DNA of 9,321 nt from Acidobacteriaceae bacterium. GTDB lineage: Bacteria; Acidobacteriota; Terriglobia; Terriglobales; Acidobacteriaceae. Position 1 is the stretch's first letter; each line of letters starts with the position of its first letter. Shown here in pieces: positions 1 through 6,907 of the stretch. A program made the translations under genes and the position numbers. A model generated the notes under the pieces. The model worked only from the letters and a program-made list of their open reading frames with translations, ran no database searches and was not told where the DNA came from. The stretch lies in assembly GCA_003168235.1 (NCBI GenBank), contig PMSZ01000285.1, positions 1 to 9,321 on the forward strand, in the 5' to 3' direction.

Positions 1-835
1 TGGGGGTGAAGTAGACGACGATTTTCGCGGCGGGAGCGATGGAACCGGCCACTTCGATGTCGAGCATGACTTCGCCGTCGGCACTGTTGGGAGTGGTCGG
101 GCTATTCGTTCCTCCGTCAACCGACACGGAGATCACTTGCGGCGGCGTGGTGATGCCGAGCGAGCTGAAATAGGTGTTCAAGTCAGAGAGTTGAAAACCT
201 CCGCCTAACTCGATGATACCGATGCATTGCCCGGTCCCGTCTTGCGCCGGGTAGTCGTAGATCTTGGCGACATCGGTGGGATTGAAGGAGCCGGAGGAGG
301 CTGGGGTTTTGTGTTTGTGTTTGTCGGGTTTGATGAGGCGGCGAAAATGGGGCTCGGCCTGCTTGCGGTTGTCGAGGCCGAAGACTCCGGTGATGATGCT
401 GGCATATTCGGAGGGCACGCTGATGCTGCCGACGCGGCCGCGGAAGTTTCCGTTGGGGTGGCTGTATTCGTTGAGTTCGACCTGAAATGCTTTTTGCAGA
501 TTCGCCACGGTCCCCGAGAGAACGACTGTGCGTCGCGCGAGTTCGGTGCCAGTTTCGTGGACCTTGAGGTTGAATTCCTGGGCGAACTTTTTGATCTGGT
601 TGAGATCGGCCGGATCGGCACCGTAAGTGTTTTCGAACTCGGTGCGGGACAGATGCTTGAAACCAGGCTTTTCCAGGGCGGACTTGAGCTCTTTGCGTTT
701 GGCTTCCGCTTTGGAGCGGAGGCGAATGGAGACTTCGATGGTTTGGTCCGGGTGCGAAGTGTGGATCAACTGGGCACCGCGGAGGGGTTTACGCTCACTG
801 CCTGCAATTACGCTGAATTTTGTTGAAGGACTCAC
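1..835 (-). CDS. S53 family peptidase (sedolisin/kumamolisin type), pro-domain and start of catalytic domain, 3' end missing
   Basis: This is an acid-active serine-carboxyl endopeptidase precursor. I translated 278 residues without a stop from GTG 835 to the window edge. Residues 1 to about 178 match the activation pro-domain of kumamolisin, with the phrases RTVVLSG, FQVEL, VPSEY and FGLDNR. The mature enzyme probably begins near residues 180-190 (FNPTDVAKIYDYP), followed by GIIELGGG (206-213). The segment DGEVMLDIEVAG (253-264) carries two members of the catalytic triad, Glu255 and Asp259. The catalytic Ser and the oxyanion-hole Asp lie beyond the window. GTG is the start because an in-frame TAG lies 14 codons upstream, no ATG is available before residue 257, and AAGGAG stands 6 bases before it. 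I see no N-terminal signal peptide; Bacillus kumamolisin also begins with a polar N-terminus. The family identity is nearly certain; the exact substrate is unknown. Confidence 0.93.
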   Translation of the reverse strand, partial: MSPSTKFSVIAGSERKPLRGAQLIHTSHPDQTIEVSIRLRSKAEAKRKELKSALEKPGFKHLSRTEFENTYGADPADLNQIKKFAQEFNLKVHETGTELARRTVVLSGTVANLQKAFQVELNEYSHPNGNFRGRVGSISVPSEYASIITGVFGLDNRKQAEPHFRRLIKPDKHKHKTPASSGSFNPTDVAKIYDYPAQDGTGQCIGIIELGGGFQLSDLNTYFSSLGITTPPQVISVSVDGGTNSPTTPNSADGEVMLDIEVAGSIAPAAKIVVYFTP

Positions 836-841
836 AGACTG

Positions 842-847
842 CTCCTT
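842..847 (-). promoter_or_regulatory. Ribosome binding site that fixes the GTG start of the S53 peptidase
   Basis: On the minus strand the sequence reads AAGGAG, then six bases (CAGTCT), then GTG. It is the strongest Shine-Dalgarno match in the window. It settles the start of a gene that lacks a usable ATG. Confidence 0.8.
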
Positions 848-950
848 GGTTCGGGGGAACAGAGCGGCCGGGAACTAACGCGACAGGAAGTCGCACAGGT
901 AGGGAAGTCCAGATTCGTCCCGCCGTTCAGATGGGACCCGAAACAAGCTG

Positions 951-978
951 AGCATAGCAGAACAGAAAAAGTTGGCAA
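951..978 (-). promoter_or_regulatory. Candidate sigma70-type promoter of the S53 peptidase
   Basis: On the minus strand, TTGCCA (978-973) is followed after 16 bases by TATGCT (956-951). TGC directly before the -10 gives an extended -10 (TGCTATGCT). Transcription would begin near 944, leaving a leader of about 110 bases before GTG 835. It was found by eye; the fit to the general vegetative consensus is fair, and the promoter preferences of this organism are unknown. Confidence 0.4.
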
Positions 979-1019
979 CTGCAAAATCTGGAGTAAGTGA
1001 GTAGGAAGGGCAGAGACTC

Positions 1020-1034
1020 GTCCCGGTTCGGGAC
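1020..1034 (-). terminator. Small hairpin after the GloVer gene, possible terminator without a U-tract
   Basis: GTCCCG and CGGGAC form a perfect 6-bp stem with a 3-base loop, 22 bases beyond the stop codon of the minus-strand gene. No run of U follows in the transcript, so it is not a standard intrinsic terminator. It could stabilise the 3' end or simply be chance. Confidence 0.25.
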
Positions 1035-1056
1035 ATGTTACTGAGCAGTACTGAAC

Positions 1057-2385
1057 TTACTGCGTGCCTGCTGCGCTGAGCTTGACGACTACGCCGCAGC
1101 CGGAGTTGGGTTGGCAGTATTTCAGGCTGCCTCCCTGGTTGGTGGTGAGGTAGATGTTATCGGCGGAATCGAGGATGACTCCTCCCAAGGGGTTGGCGCC
1201 GGCTCCTTTGCCGCTGACGGCGAAACTGTATAGGAGATTCTCGGTCCAGCCAGATTCTCCGGGGACGAGTTGGAAAATCGATCCCCAATCGTTGGCTCCG
1301 CCTTCGTAGGTTGCGCCGTAGAGATTGCCGTTGCTGTCGAAGGCGAGATTGCCGGAGGGCTGAAGGCCGTCGAGTCCGTTGAAGCTGTAGACGGTGGAGA
1401 ATTTCCAGCGGCCTGAATCCTGCGTGAAGGAGAAGACGACGCCTTTGTTATATGCGCCTCCATAGTTGGTGGTGCCGTAGAGCGCGCCGGCGTTTAAGGT
1501 GAGGCCTCCGGCGGGGAGGGCCGCGTCAGCGCCATTGAAGTCGATGAGATTCTTGAAGATCCAGTGTTTTTTTCCCGCGGCGGGAGGAAGCAGTTCGAAC
1601 ACGGTGCCGCAGCCGTAGCCGCCGCACTCATCATTATTGCCGCCATCGTAGGTTGTGCCGTAGAGATTGCCAAGGGCATCGATGACCAGACCGGCGCGCG
1701 GGGCTGCGCCTTCGCCGAAGGCGTCGCGAAAGCGATGGAGGATTCTTTCACTCCATGATCCCGCGCCCGACGGCGACAGCTCGAAGATGGTGCCGCAGCC
1801 TTTGGCGGGGAGCGCGCAACCGAGATGGGTGAGTCCGCCGATGGAGGTGGTGCCGTATAAGTTGCCGGCGGAATCGAAAACCACATTGCCGAAGGGGGCG
1901 GCGCCATCGTTGCTTCCGCCTTGAAAACTGTAGAGGACAGATTCAGTCCATGTTTTGGCGGGAGCGCCCTGGGGTGGAGGAGTGAGTTCGAAGACGACGC
2001 CCAATCCGTTGGCTCCGCCGGACGATGTTGTTGAATAGGCGTTACCCGCGGCGTCGAATACCAGGCTGCCGAGCGGGTTGCCGCCGTCGGTCCCGCCGGT
2101 GAAAGTGTAGATCACGGAAAATTGCCATTTGTCATTTGGGCCGGGAGAAAGTTCGAAGACTGTGCCTGCTCCGTCGGCCCCGCCGATCTGGGTGGTGCCG
2201 TAGAGGTTTCCGGCGGCGTCGGCGGTTAGGTTGGAGTCGGGGTAGGAGCCATCTTTCCCGCCGGTGAAGGTGTGGAGGACGGTCGGGGCCGTGAGCGGGG
2301 CTGCGAAGGACGGTTGCGGCGCGAACGGCAGAGCGAACGTCAGGAGGAGAACGGCGATAGAGGCGGCGATGATGGCTGACTTCAT
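1057..2385 (-). CDS. Secreted protein with seven GloVer (Gloeo/Verruco-type) tandem repeats
   Basis: The product has 442 residues from ATG 2385. Residues 1-28 form a Sec signal peptide (Lys2, hydrophobic core AIIAASIAVLLLTFAL, cleavage probably after SFA at 26-28). The rest is seven repeats beginning near residues 36, 91, 149, 214, 278, 331 and 383. Each has the plan [I/L/V]-Y-x-F-x-G, then GNLYGTT-x-x-GG, then G-x-[V/I]-F-x-L. This is the repeat called GloVer (TIGR03803), found in secreted proteins of acidobacteria, verrucomicrobia and others; its biochemical role is not known to me. All six cysteines lie as pairs in loops of repeats 3 (190/197), 4 (254/259) and 7 (424/430), suggesting local disulfides. 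The frame is open to ATG 2454, adding 23 residues. I prefer 2385 because it gives a normal signal peptide and has AGGGAG 11 bases upstream, although that spacing is long. No C-terminal anchor is seen. Confidence 0.88.
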   Translation of the reverse strand: MKSAIIAASIAVLLLTFALPFAPQPSFAAPLTAPTVLHTFTGGKDGSYPDSNLTADAAGNLYGTTQIGGADGAGTVFELSPGPNDKWQFSVIYTFTGGTDGGNPLGSLVFDAAGNAYSTTSSGGANGLGVVFELTPPPQGAPAKTWTESVLYSFQGGSNDGAAPFGNVVFDSAGNLYGTTSIGGLTHLGCALPAKGCGTIFELSPSGAGSWSERILHRFRDAFGEGAAPRAGLVIDALGNLYGTTYDGGNNDECGGYGCGTVFELLPPAAGKKHWIFKNLIDFNGADAALPAGGLTLNAGALYGTTNYGGAYNKGVVFSFTQDSGRWKFSTVYSFNGLDGLQPSGNLAFDSNGNLYGATYEGGANDWGSIFQLVPGESGWTENLLYSFAVSGKGAGANPLGGVILDSADNIYLTTNQGGSLKYCQPNSGCGVVVKLSAAGTQ

Positions 2386-2461
2386 GAAAGCGATGACTCC
2401 CTGGGAGAAAGCAAGTTTGATTGCGACGGCTGAAATCGGCGTCCGGCGCGGCATTCAGGCG

Positions 2462-2483
2462 CTTGATCTCAATCAAGATAGCA
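2462..2483 (-). promoter_or_regulatory. Extended -10 element overlapped by an inverted repeat, upstream of the GloVer gene
   Basis: Read on the minus strand, TGCTATCTT (2483-2475) is an extended -10 without a good -35 at normal distance. A perfect TTGACA lies at 2517-2512, but 31 bases away, too far to pair with it. The inverted repeat CTTGATctcaATCAAG (2462-2477) overlaps the -10, as an operator would. Transcription would start near 2468, giving a leader of about 80 bases to the preferred start at 2385. Evidence is by eye only. Confidence 0.3.
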
Positions 2484-2524
2484 GAAACCGGGGAGGAATA
2501 ATTCGGGTGAATGTCAACATTTCG

Positions 2525-3877
2525 TCAATAATTTTTGCTCGAGTGTTCGCGGGGACGAAGGATGAAGTAGAGGATGGTGAGGGCGATCAGGAAAGTCAGG
2601 CCGGCGATCAGGTTGATGCGGGAATCCCACCAGGTCTTCGCAATCGAGGCGAGGACCACGGTCAGGCCGACGATCGATCCCCATTTTCCCAGGGGCGAGC
2701 GGGCGGGGATGGTCTCGATTTGCGTGGCGGTGAGTTGGCGGCGGTAGTTGATGTGGGCTGCAAGGGAGACGATCCAGGAAAGCATCATGCCAAAAAATGC
2801 TCCGCGAAGAATGTATTCGAAGGCTTTGGCGGGAGCGTAGCGTTCGAGGACCAAGGCGACGACGACTCCATAAGAAGAAACGAGCAGGGCTAAGGTGGGA
2901 GTTCCTTTCTGGCTGAGGCGGCCGAGAGCGGCGGGAGCCCATCCGGTGCGAGCGAGAGAGAACAACATGCGGGAGGAGATGTAGAGGGCGGCGTTCGATC
3001 CGGAGAGGGCGGCGGTGAGGACGACGAAATTCATAAAGTGAGTGGCGCCAGGGAGGTTGACGGAGCGAAAGACGGTGACGAAGGGACTTTCGCTGACGCC
3101 GATGCGGTTCCAGGGCGCGATGCCGACGAGGATGGCGATGGCTCCGATGTAAAGGATGGTGAGGGTGAAGAAAGTGCGGCGGACGGCGCTCGAAATGTTT
3201 TGGGTGGAAGCGGATTCGCCGGAGGCAACGGCCACCATTTCGACGCCGCCGAAGCTGTAAATGGCGAAGGTGATGGCGAGGAGCGGAGCAGCTGCGCCAA
3301 GCGGGAAAAATCCGCCGTGAGTGGTGTATTGGGCGGCGGTGCGTCCGGTGAAGAGCAGGGCAGCGCCGAGCGCGATGAAGGCGGCGATGACCGCGACTTT
3401 GATCATGGCAAACCAGAATTCGAAGCGGGCGTAAGTGTGAACGCTGAAGAGGTTAACTCCGAGCAGGAGCGCGGAGAAGACGAAGACCCAGGTGATGGCG
3501 GGCACGCGCGGAAACCAGAGCTGCATATAGGTGGCGGAGGCGACCATTTCGGCGCCGATGGAAACGGCGATGGCGAGCCAGTATCCGGCGCGGGCTAGGA
3601 AGCCGGCGTAGTGGTTGAGATAGAGGTCTCCGTAGACGCCGAAAGAACCAGCGGCAGGATGTGCGGTGGCGAGTTCGGCCAAGGCCAGGGCGACGGTTCC
3701 GCTGATGAAGGCGGCGAGGACGAAGCTGAGGATGACGGCGGGGCCGGCGAGTTGGATGGCGGCCGCGGTGCCGAGAAGCAGTCCAGTGCCGATGGAGCCG
3801 CCGACGGCGACCATGGTGATTTGTCCGGCGCTGAGTTGGCGGCGGAGGCCGGATTCGGGGTTGGGCGTGGTCGGCAT
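2525..3877 (-). CDS. Amino acid permease, AAT family of the APC superfamily
   Basis: This is a 450-residue inner-membrane carrier that probably imports an amino acid with protons. The first helix (about 20-42) contains GGSIGTGLLLG, the unwound substrate-binding motif of the family. It is followed by IQLAGPAVILSF and by the conserved AELATAHPAAGSFGVYG (67-83), both typical of AroP/GabP/AnsP-like permeases. The sixth helix carries FAIYSFGGVEMVAVASGES (204-222), with the conserved glutamates 213 and 221. About twelve hydrophobic segments can be counted, the last at 422-440, before a short polar tail. Length is normal for the family (about 450-480). ATG 3877 is chosen because it leaves the usual short polar N-terminus before helix 1; no clear Shine-Dalgarno precedes it. 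Substrate cannot be told from sequence by eye. It is transcribed away from the TPR-GAF-GGDEF gene across a 246-base spacer. Confidence 0.92.
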   Translation of the reverse strand: MPTTPNPESGLRRQLSAGQITMVAVGGSIGTGLLLGTAAAIQLAGPAVILSFVLAAFISGTVALALAELATAHPAAGSFGVYGDLYLNHYAGFLARAGYWLAIAVSIGAEMVASATYMQLWFPRVPAITWVFVFSALLLGVNLFSVHTYARFEFWFAMIKVAVIAAFIALGAALLFTGRTAAQYTTHGGFFPLGAAAPLLAITFAIYSFGGVEMVAVASGESASTQNISSAVRRTFFTLTILYIGAIAILVGIAPWNRIGVSESPFVTVFRSVNLPGATHFMNFVVLTAALSGSNAALYISSRMLFSLARTGWAPAALGRLSQKGTPTLALLVSSYGVVVALVLERYAPAKAFEYILRGAFFGMMLSWIVSLAAHINYRRQLTATQIETIPARSPLGKWGSIVGLTVVLASIAKTWWDSRINLIAGLTFLIALTILYFILRPREHSSKNY

Positions 3878-4058
3878 CGGGATAGAGGCGCGCTACAAGT
3901 ACGACATTACGAGGGCAACATTATTAGTACCGGCGGAGCAGTGCTCGTATTCGTATAACAGAAGTTGTGACGCTACGCGGTGGGCATTTTGTGGGTTCGA
4001 GTATGAAATGCCGGGGGTGGGCGCATGACTTTCGTAATCGCAGCGCGGGCGAAGCGCG

Positions 4059-4087
4059 TTGCTGGTGCTGGGGGCGAAACCTAGAAT
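4059..4087 (+). promoter_or_regulatory. Candidate promoter of the TPR-GAF-GGDEF gene
   Basis: TTGCTG (4059-4064) and TAGAAT (4082-4087) are separated by 17 bases, a good vegetative-type arrangement. The predicted start near 4094 leaves a leader of about 30 bases before ATG 4124. No good Shine-Dalgarno lies directly before the ATG; GAGGTGG at 4089-4095 is too far upstream to serve. In the rest of the divergent spacer (3878-4058) I found no convincing promoter for the permease. Confidence 0.45.
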
Positions 4088-4123
4088 CGAGGTGGAACAC
4101 TCTGTCTCCGAAGACCGCCCATA

Positions 4124-6694
4124 ATGCCGGAAACTCCTAATCGCGCCGAGCTGGTCCGCCGCGTCGAAAAAGCGGAAAAGCTATTGCAGAAGGGCAAAAC
4201 CGCCGACGCGCTAGCGGAATACCTGCAAGTCCTGGAAAGCGATCCGCAAAACGACAATGTACGGCAGATGGCGGCGGATCTATGTCTGTCAGTGAACAGG
4301 AAGCCGCAGGCGGTGGAGCTGATGGGAGAGTTGTTCGAGCGGCAGGTGGCGTCGGCGGATGCGACGCGGGCCAGTCTGACCTACAAGAAACTGGCGCGGT
4401 ATACGAATCCGACCTGGGAGCAGAAAGTACGGTTCGGGCAACTGCTGGAGCAATCCAACAAGAAACTGGCGATTGGGACCTACGAAAACGCGCTGGAGGA
4501 TTTGCGAAAGCAGAGCAAGGACGAAGAGGGGCTGCTGGTGCTGCGGCGGATTGTGAGTCTGGATCCATCGCAGCAAAACCATTTGCGAGTGGCGGAATTT
4601 TCTGCGGAACTGGGCGAACACGTGATGGCGGCGCAGTCGTTTCTGCAACTGGCGGAACTGGCGGAAACGGCGGGAGAGAAATCGAGCAAATGGTTCGAGC
4701 GGGCGTATGCGGAAAATCCGTCGGATGCGAAGATTGCGATTGCGTATGGCAAGAGCCTGTTGTCGCGGGGCGAAGCGGGAGCGGCGATCTTCATTTTTGA
4801 GCCGCTGGTGCACGGCGGCGAGGAATCGGTGGAGCTCCGCGGCTTGTATGCGCAGGCGCTGCTGCTGGCGGACCGGTGCCTGGAGGCGGAACCGCTGATC
4901 TGGCAGATGTTCGAGCAGAATCCGGTGCGGATGCATCAGGTGGTGGGGCTGATGGGAAAGATGATCGACTCCGAACTGGACCGGGAAGCGGTGACGCTGG
5001 CGCGGAAACTGGAAGCTTTTCAGCGGCGGCGAGGGGAGCGGCGATCGTTCATTACGACCATGCAGGAGCTGCTGGCATCGCACCGTCCGTCGGCGGAGAT
5101 GCTGGAGTTTCTGGCGGAACTGTTCAACGCTTCGAACCGGGAAGCCGATTATGCGCAGGCGCTGCTGAAGCTCTTTGATCTCTATTGCACGAAGCACGAT
5201 TACCAGAAGGCGGGCGAGTGTCTGGACCGGGCGGCGGAGATGGATCCGTACGAGCCGGGACACCAGAAGCGACTCGAAGCGTTGCGCGGCAAGATCGACG
5301 ACCAGCGCTTCGATGTGATCGCGTCGAGGTTTACTACAGTCAAGAAGGAAGAACGCGAGGACCAGGTCGCGCGGGTCGAAGAGCCGACGCTGGGAGCGGG
5401 GGCGCTGCAGGACCTGATGTTGCAGGCGGAAATCCTGGTGCAGTATGGCATGCGGTCGAAGGCGATCGAGCGGCTGCAACGAATTCAGGAGTTGTATCCG
5501 CGGGAGGAAGAGCGCAACCAGGATTTGCGGAAGTTATATATCGCGGCGGGCATTGAAGTGCAGGGGGAAAAGCCGGGAGCGACCGCGCCGGCGACAACGA
5601 GTGGCGAGGCGGCTGCGCCAGCACCGGCGCCAGCGGCGGTGAGCGATGTGGCCGACGTGAGCAGCCTGGCGCGAGTGGCGGAAATTACGCGCAAACTCTA
5701 CCACCAGGGCAATGCGGAAGGCGTGCTGAAAATGACGGCGAGCGAAATCGGCGCGAACTGGAAAGCGTCGCGCTGCGTGGTGGCGCTGCGCAAGCCGGGC
5801 CTGGCGCCTACGAATGTTCAGGAATATCACATGGAAGGGCTGATTCCGGCGAGTTCAGCGGCGCTAATCAGCCTGGCGGAAACGTTGCAGGACCTGGCGG
5901 TGGCGCGCGGCACGGTGATGATCGGCGATGCGAGAAATGCTCCGGAACTGATCGAAATGCGCAGCGCTGTCGAGGAGCTGCAGGCCGAGTCGCTGCTGGC
6001 TTTGCCGCTGGCCGAGGGCGAAGACCAGATCGGGGTGCTGATTCTGGCGCAGAATGCGAAGCGGGTGTGGCAGGCGTCGGAGGTGCTGGTGATCCGCACG
6101 CTGAGCGACCAGGTGATGATCGCGCTGAACAACGCCGGGTTGCGGCGGCTGGTGAAGAACCTTTCCGTGACGGACGAAAAATCGGGACTGCTGAAGCGGG
6201 CGTCGTATCTGGATTTGCTGCACGCGGAAACGCGGCGCGGCTTGCAGCAAGGGACATCGGTGACGGTGCTGCTGATGCAGTTCGGCAAACGCAGTGCGCT
6301 GATCAAGGAATATGGGGAGCAGGCGGTTACGGCGGTGATGGAGCAGATTGGGCAGATGGTTTCGGCGAACATCCGGACGAACGATCTGGCGTTTCGCTAC
6401 GAAGCAAGCACGATCGCGCTGGTGCTGGGCGACACGGGTGAAAAAGAAGCGTTGCTGGCAATGGAGAAATTGCGGCGGCTGCTTGCCGAAGTGCATTTTC
6501 CGGGCAGGGACAAGGCGGTCGAGTTCAGTGCCGGGCTGGCGCAGGCGGTGATGCGGCAGCATTTCGATCCGGTGGATATTGTCACCGAAGTCGTCAACCG
6601 CGCCGATCATGCGCTGGAGCAAGCGGTGACGCAGGGCGTGGGGAAGAGCGTGGCGCAGGCTCCGCAGTTCGCGGCCTCGGCGGCGGTAGCGTAG
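4124..6694 (+). CDS. TPR / GAF / degenerate GGDEF protein, candidate c-di-GMP-binding scaffold
   Basis: The product is 856 residues, with no signal peptide or membrane helix, so probably cytoplasmic. Residues 14 to about 475 are helical TPR-like repeats, e.g. AEKLLQKGKTADALAEYLQVL (17-37), ending in YGMRSKAIERLQRIQELYP (441-459). A Pro/Ala linker (481-507) leads to a GAF-like domain (about 510-672), then a GGDEF-fold domain (about 680-845). Compared with PleD as I remember it, the cyclase residues are replaced without any gap: metal Asp327 is Gln719, guanine-contacting Asn335 and Asp344 are Ile727 and Thr736, and GGEEF is EASTI (760-764). The RxxD of the inhibitory site is kept as R751-T-N-D754. 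So it should not make c-di-GMP but could bind it. The TPR part suggests a protein partner, and the GAF part a second ligand or dimerisation. It stands alone, divergent from the permease, with its own promoter. The partner and the process controlled are unknown. Confidence 0.85.
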   Translation: MPETPNRAELVRRVEKAEKLLQKGKTADALAEYLQVLESDPQNDNVRQMAADLCLSVNRKPQAVELMGELFERQVASADATRASLTYKKLARYTNPTWEQKVRFGQLLEQSNKKLAIGTYENALEDLRKQSKDEEGLLVLRRIVSLDPSQQNHLRVAEFSAELGEHVMAAQSFLQLAELAETAGEKSSKWFERAYAENPSDAKIAIAYGKSLLSRGEAGAAIFIFEPLVHGGEESVELRGLYAQALLLADRCLEAEPLIWQMFEQNPVRMHQVVGLMGKMIDSELDREAVTLARKLEAFQRRRGERRSFITTMQELLASHRPSAEMLEFLAELFNASNREADYAQALLKLFDLYCTKHDYQKAGECLDRAAEMDPYEPGHQKRLEALRGKIDDQRFDVIASRFTTVKKEEREDQVARVEEPTLGAGALQDLMLQAEILVQYGMRSKAIERLQRIQELYPREEERNQDLRKLYIAAGIEVQGEKPGATAPATTSGEAAAPAPAPAAVSDVADVSSLARVAEITRKLYHQGNAEGVLKMTASEIGANWKASRCVVALRKPGLAPTNVQEYHMEGLIPASSAALISLAETLQDLAVARGTVMIGDARNAPELIEMRSAVEELQAESLLALPLAEGEDQIGVLILAQNAKRVWQASEVLVIRTLSDQVMIALNNAGLRRLVKNLSVTDEKSGLLKRASYLDLLHAETRRGLQQGTSVTVLLMQFGKRSALIKEYGEQAVTAVMEQIGQMVSANIRTNDLAFRYEASTIALVLGDTGEKEALLAMEKLRRLLAEVHFPGRDKAVEFSAGLAQAVMRQHFDPVDIVTEVVNRADHALEQAVTQGVGKSVAQAPQFAASAAVA

Positions 6695-6702
6695 CGGTTC
6701 GG

Positions 6703-6729
6703 CGCCGAGACGCCGGAGAACGCCGAGAA
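6703..6729 (+). repeat. GC-rich tandem repeat of three CGCCGAGAA-like units
   Basis: Three consecutive units read CGCCGAGA, CGCCGGAGAA and CGCCGAGAA, starting 9 bases after the stop codon of the preceding gene. The first unit overlaps the palindrome TCGGCGCCGA (6699-6708). CGGCG (6700-6704) can also pair with CGCCG (6711-6715) as a small stem. It abuts the AT-rich inverted repeat and may belong to the same element. Confidence 0.6.
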
Positions 6730-6731
6730 TG

Positions 6732-6857
6732 GATTTTGTAATTTTGTTATCTGTAATTTTGTAATTTGGAAAACCCTCAATCCTCTAATTTCATCGGGCA
6801 ATCAAACTCTCACCTACTTTGAAATTAGCAAATTAGAAATTACCAAATTACAAAATC
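6732..6857. repeat. AT-rich imperfect inverted repeat built of TAATTT units (MITE-like or large hairpin)
   Basis: The left arm 6732-6767 and the reverse complement of the right arm 6822-6857 align without gaps over 36 bases, with 30 matches by hand count. The outer 13 bases, GATTTTGTAATTT, are identical. The arms enclose 54 bases. Within the arms TAATTT recurs every 7-8 bases: three times on the left (a fourth place reads TTATCT) and four times on the right, with one more copy in the loop at 6786-6791. The block is strikingly AT-rich between GC-rich genes. No coding frame is visible in it. As RNA either strand could fold into a long hairpin and stop or protect transcripts. Whether it is a mobile remnant or a folded RNA element is undecided. 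Confidence 0.75.
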
Positions 6858-6907
6858 TTCGCTGCTGTTAAACTCACAAGTTGGCTTCTGGCCGGCGCAC
6901 TCTCATC

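Noticed and set aside
205..621. 138-codon minus-strand frame inside the S53 region
   Set aside because: It is Ser/Pro/Thr-rich low-complexity sequence in a shifted frame of the same strand. The true frame begins at GTG 835.
227..826. 199-codon plus-strand frame near the left end
   Set aside because: It is antisense to the S53 peptidase, whose translation matches the family over its whole length including two catalytic residues.
2386..2454. Upstream in-frame ATG (2454) as start of the GloVer protein
   Set aside because: It would place 23 extra polar and mixed residues before a normal signal peptide, and no Shine-Dalgarno precedes it. It remains possible but is less likely than ATG 2385.
2264..2893. 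209-codon plus-strand frame spanning the GloVer-permease junction
   Set aside because: It is antisense to two well-supported genes, with a Gly/Asp/Glu-rich composition and no domain.
3038..3598. 186-codon acidic plus-strand frame opposite the permease
   Set aside because: The Gly/Asp/Glu-rich composition is the mirror of hydrophobic membrane-helix codons on the other strand.
4289..5479. Long open frame (396 codons) on the minus strand opposite the TPR-GAF-GGDEF gene
   Set aside because: The translation is Arg/Gln/His/Leu-rich with no recognisable motif, as expected for the antisense shadow of a G-rich coding strand. The plus-strand frame shows coherent TPR, GAF and GGDEF domains.
6732..6857. 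CRISPR array reading of the repeated TAATTT units
   Set aside because: The units are only 7-8 bases apart with no spacers, and the arrangement is an inverted repeat. No cas genes are present.
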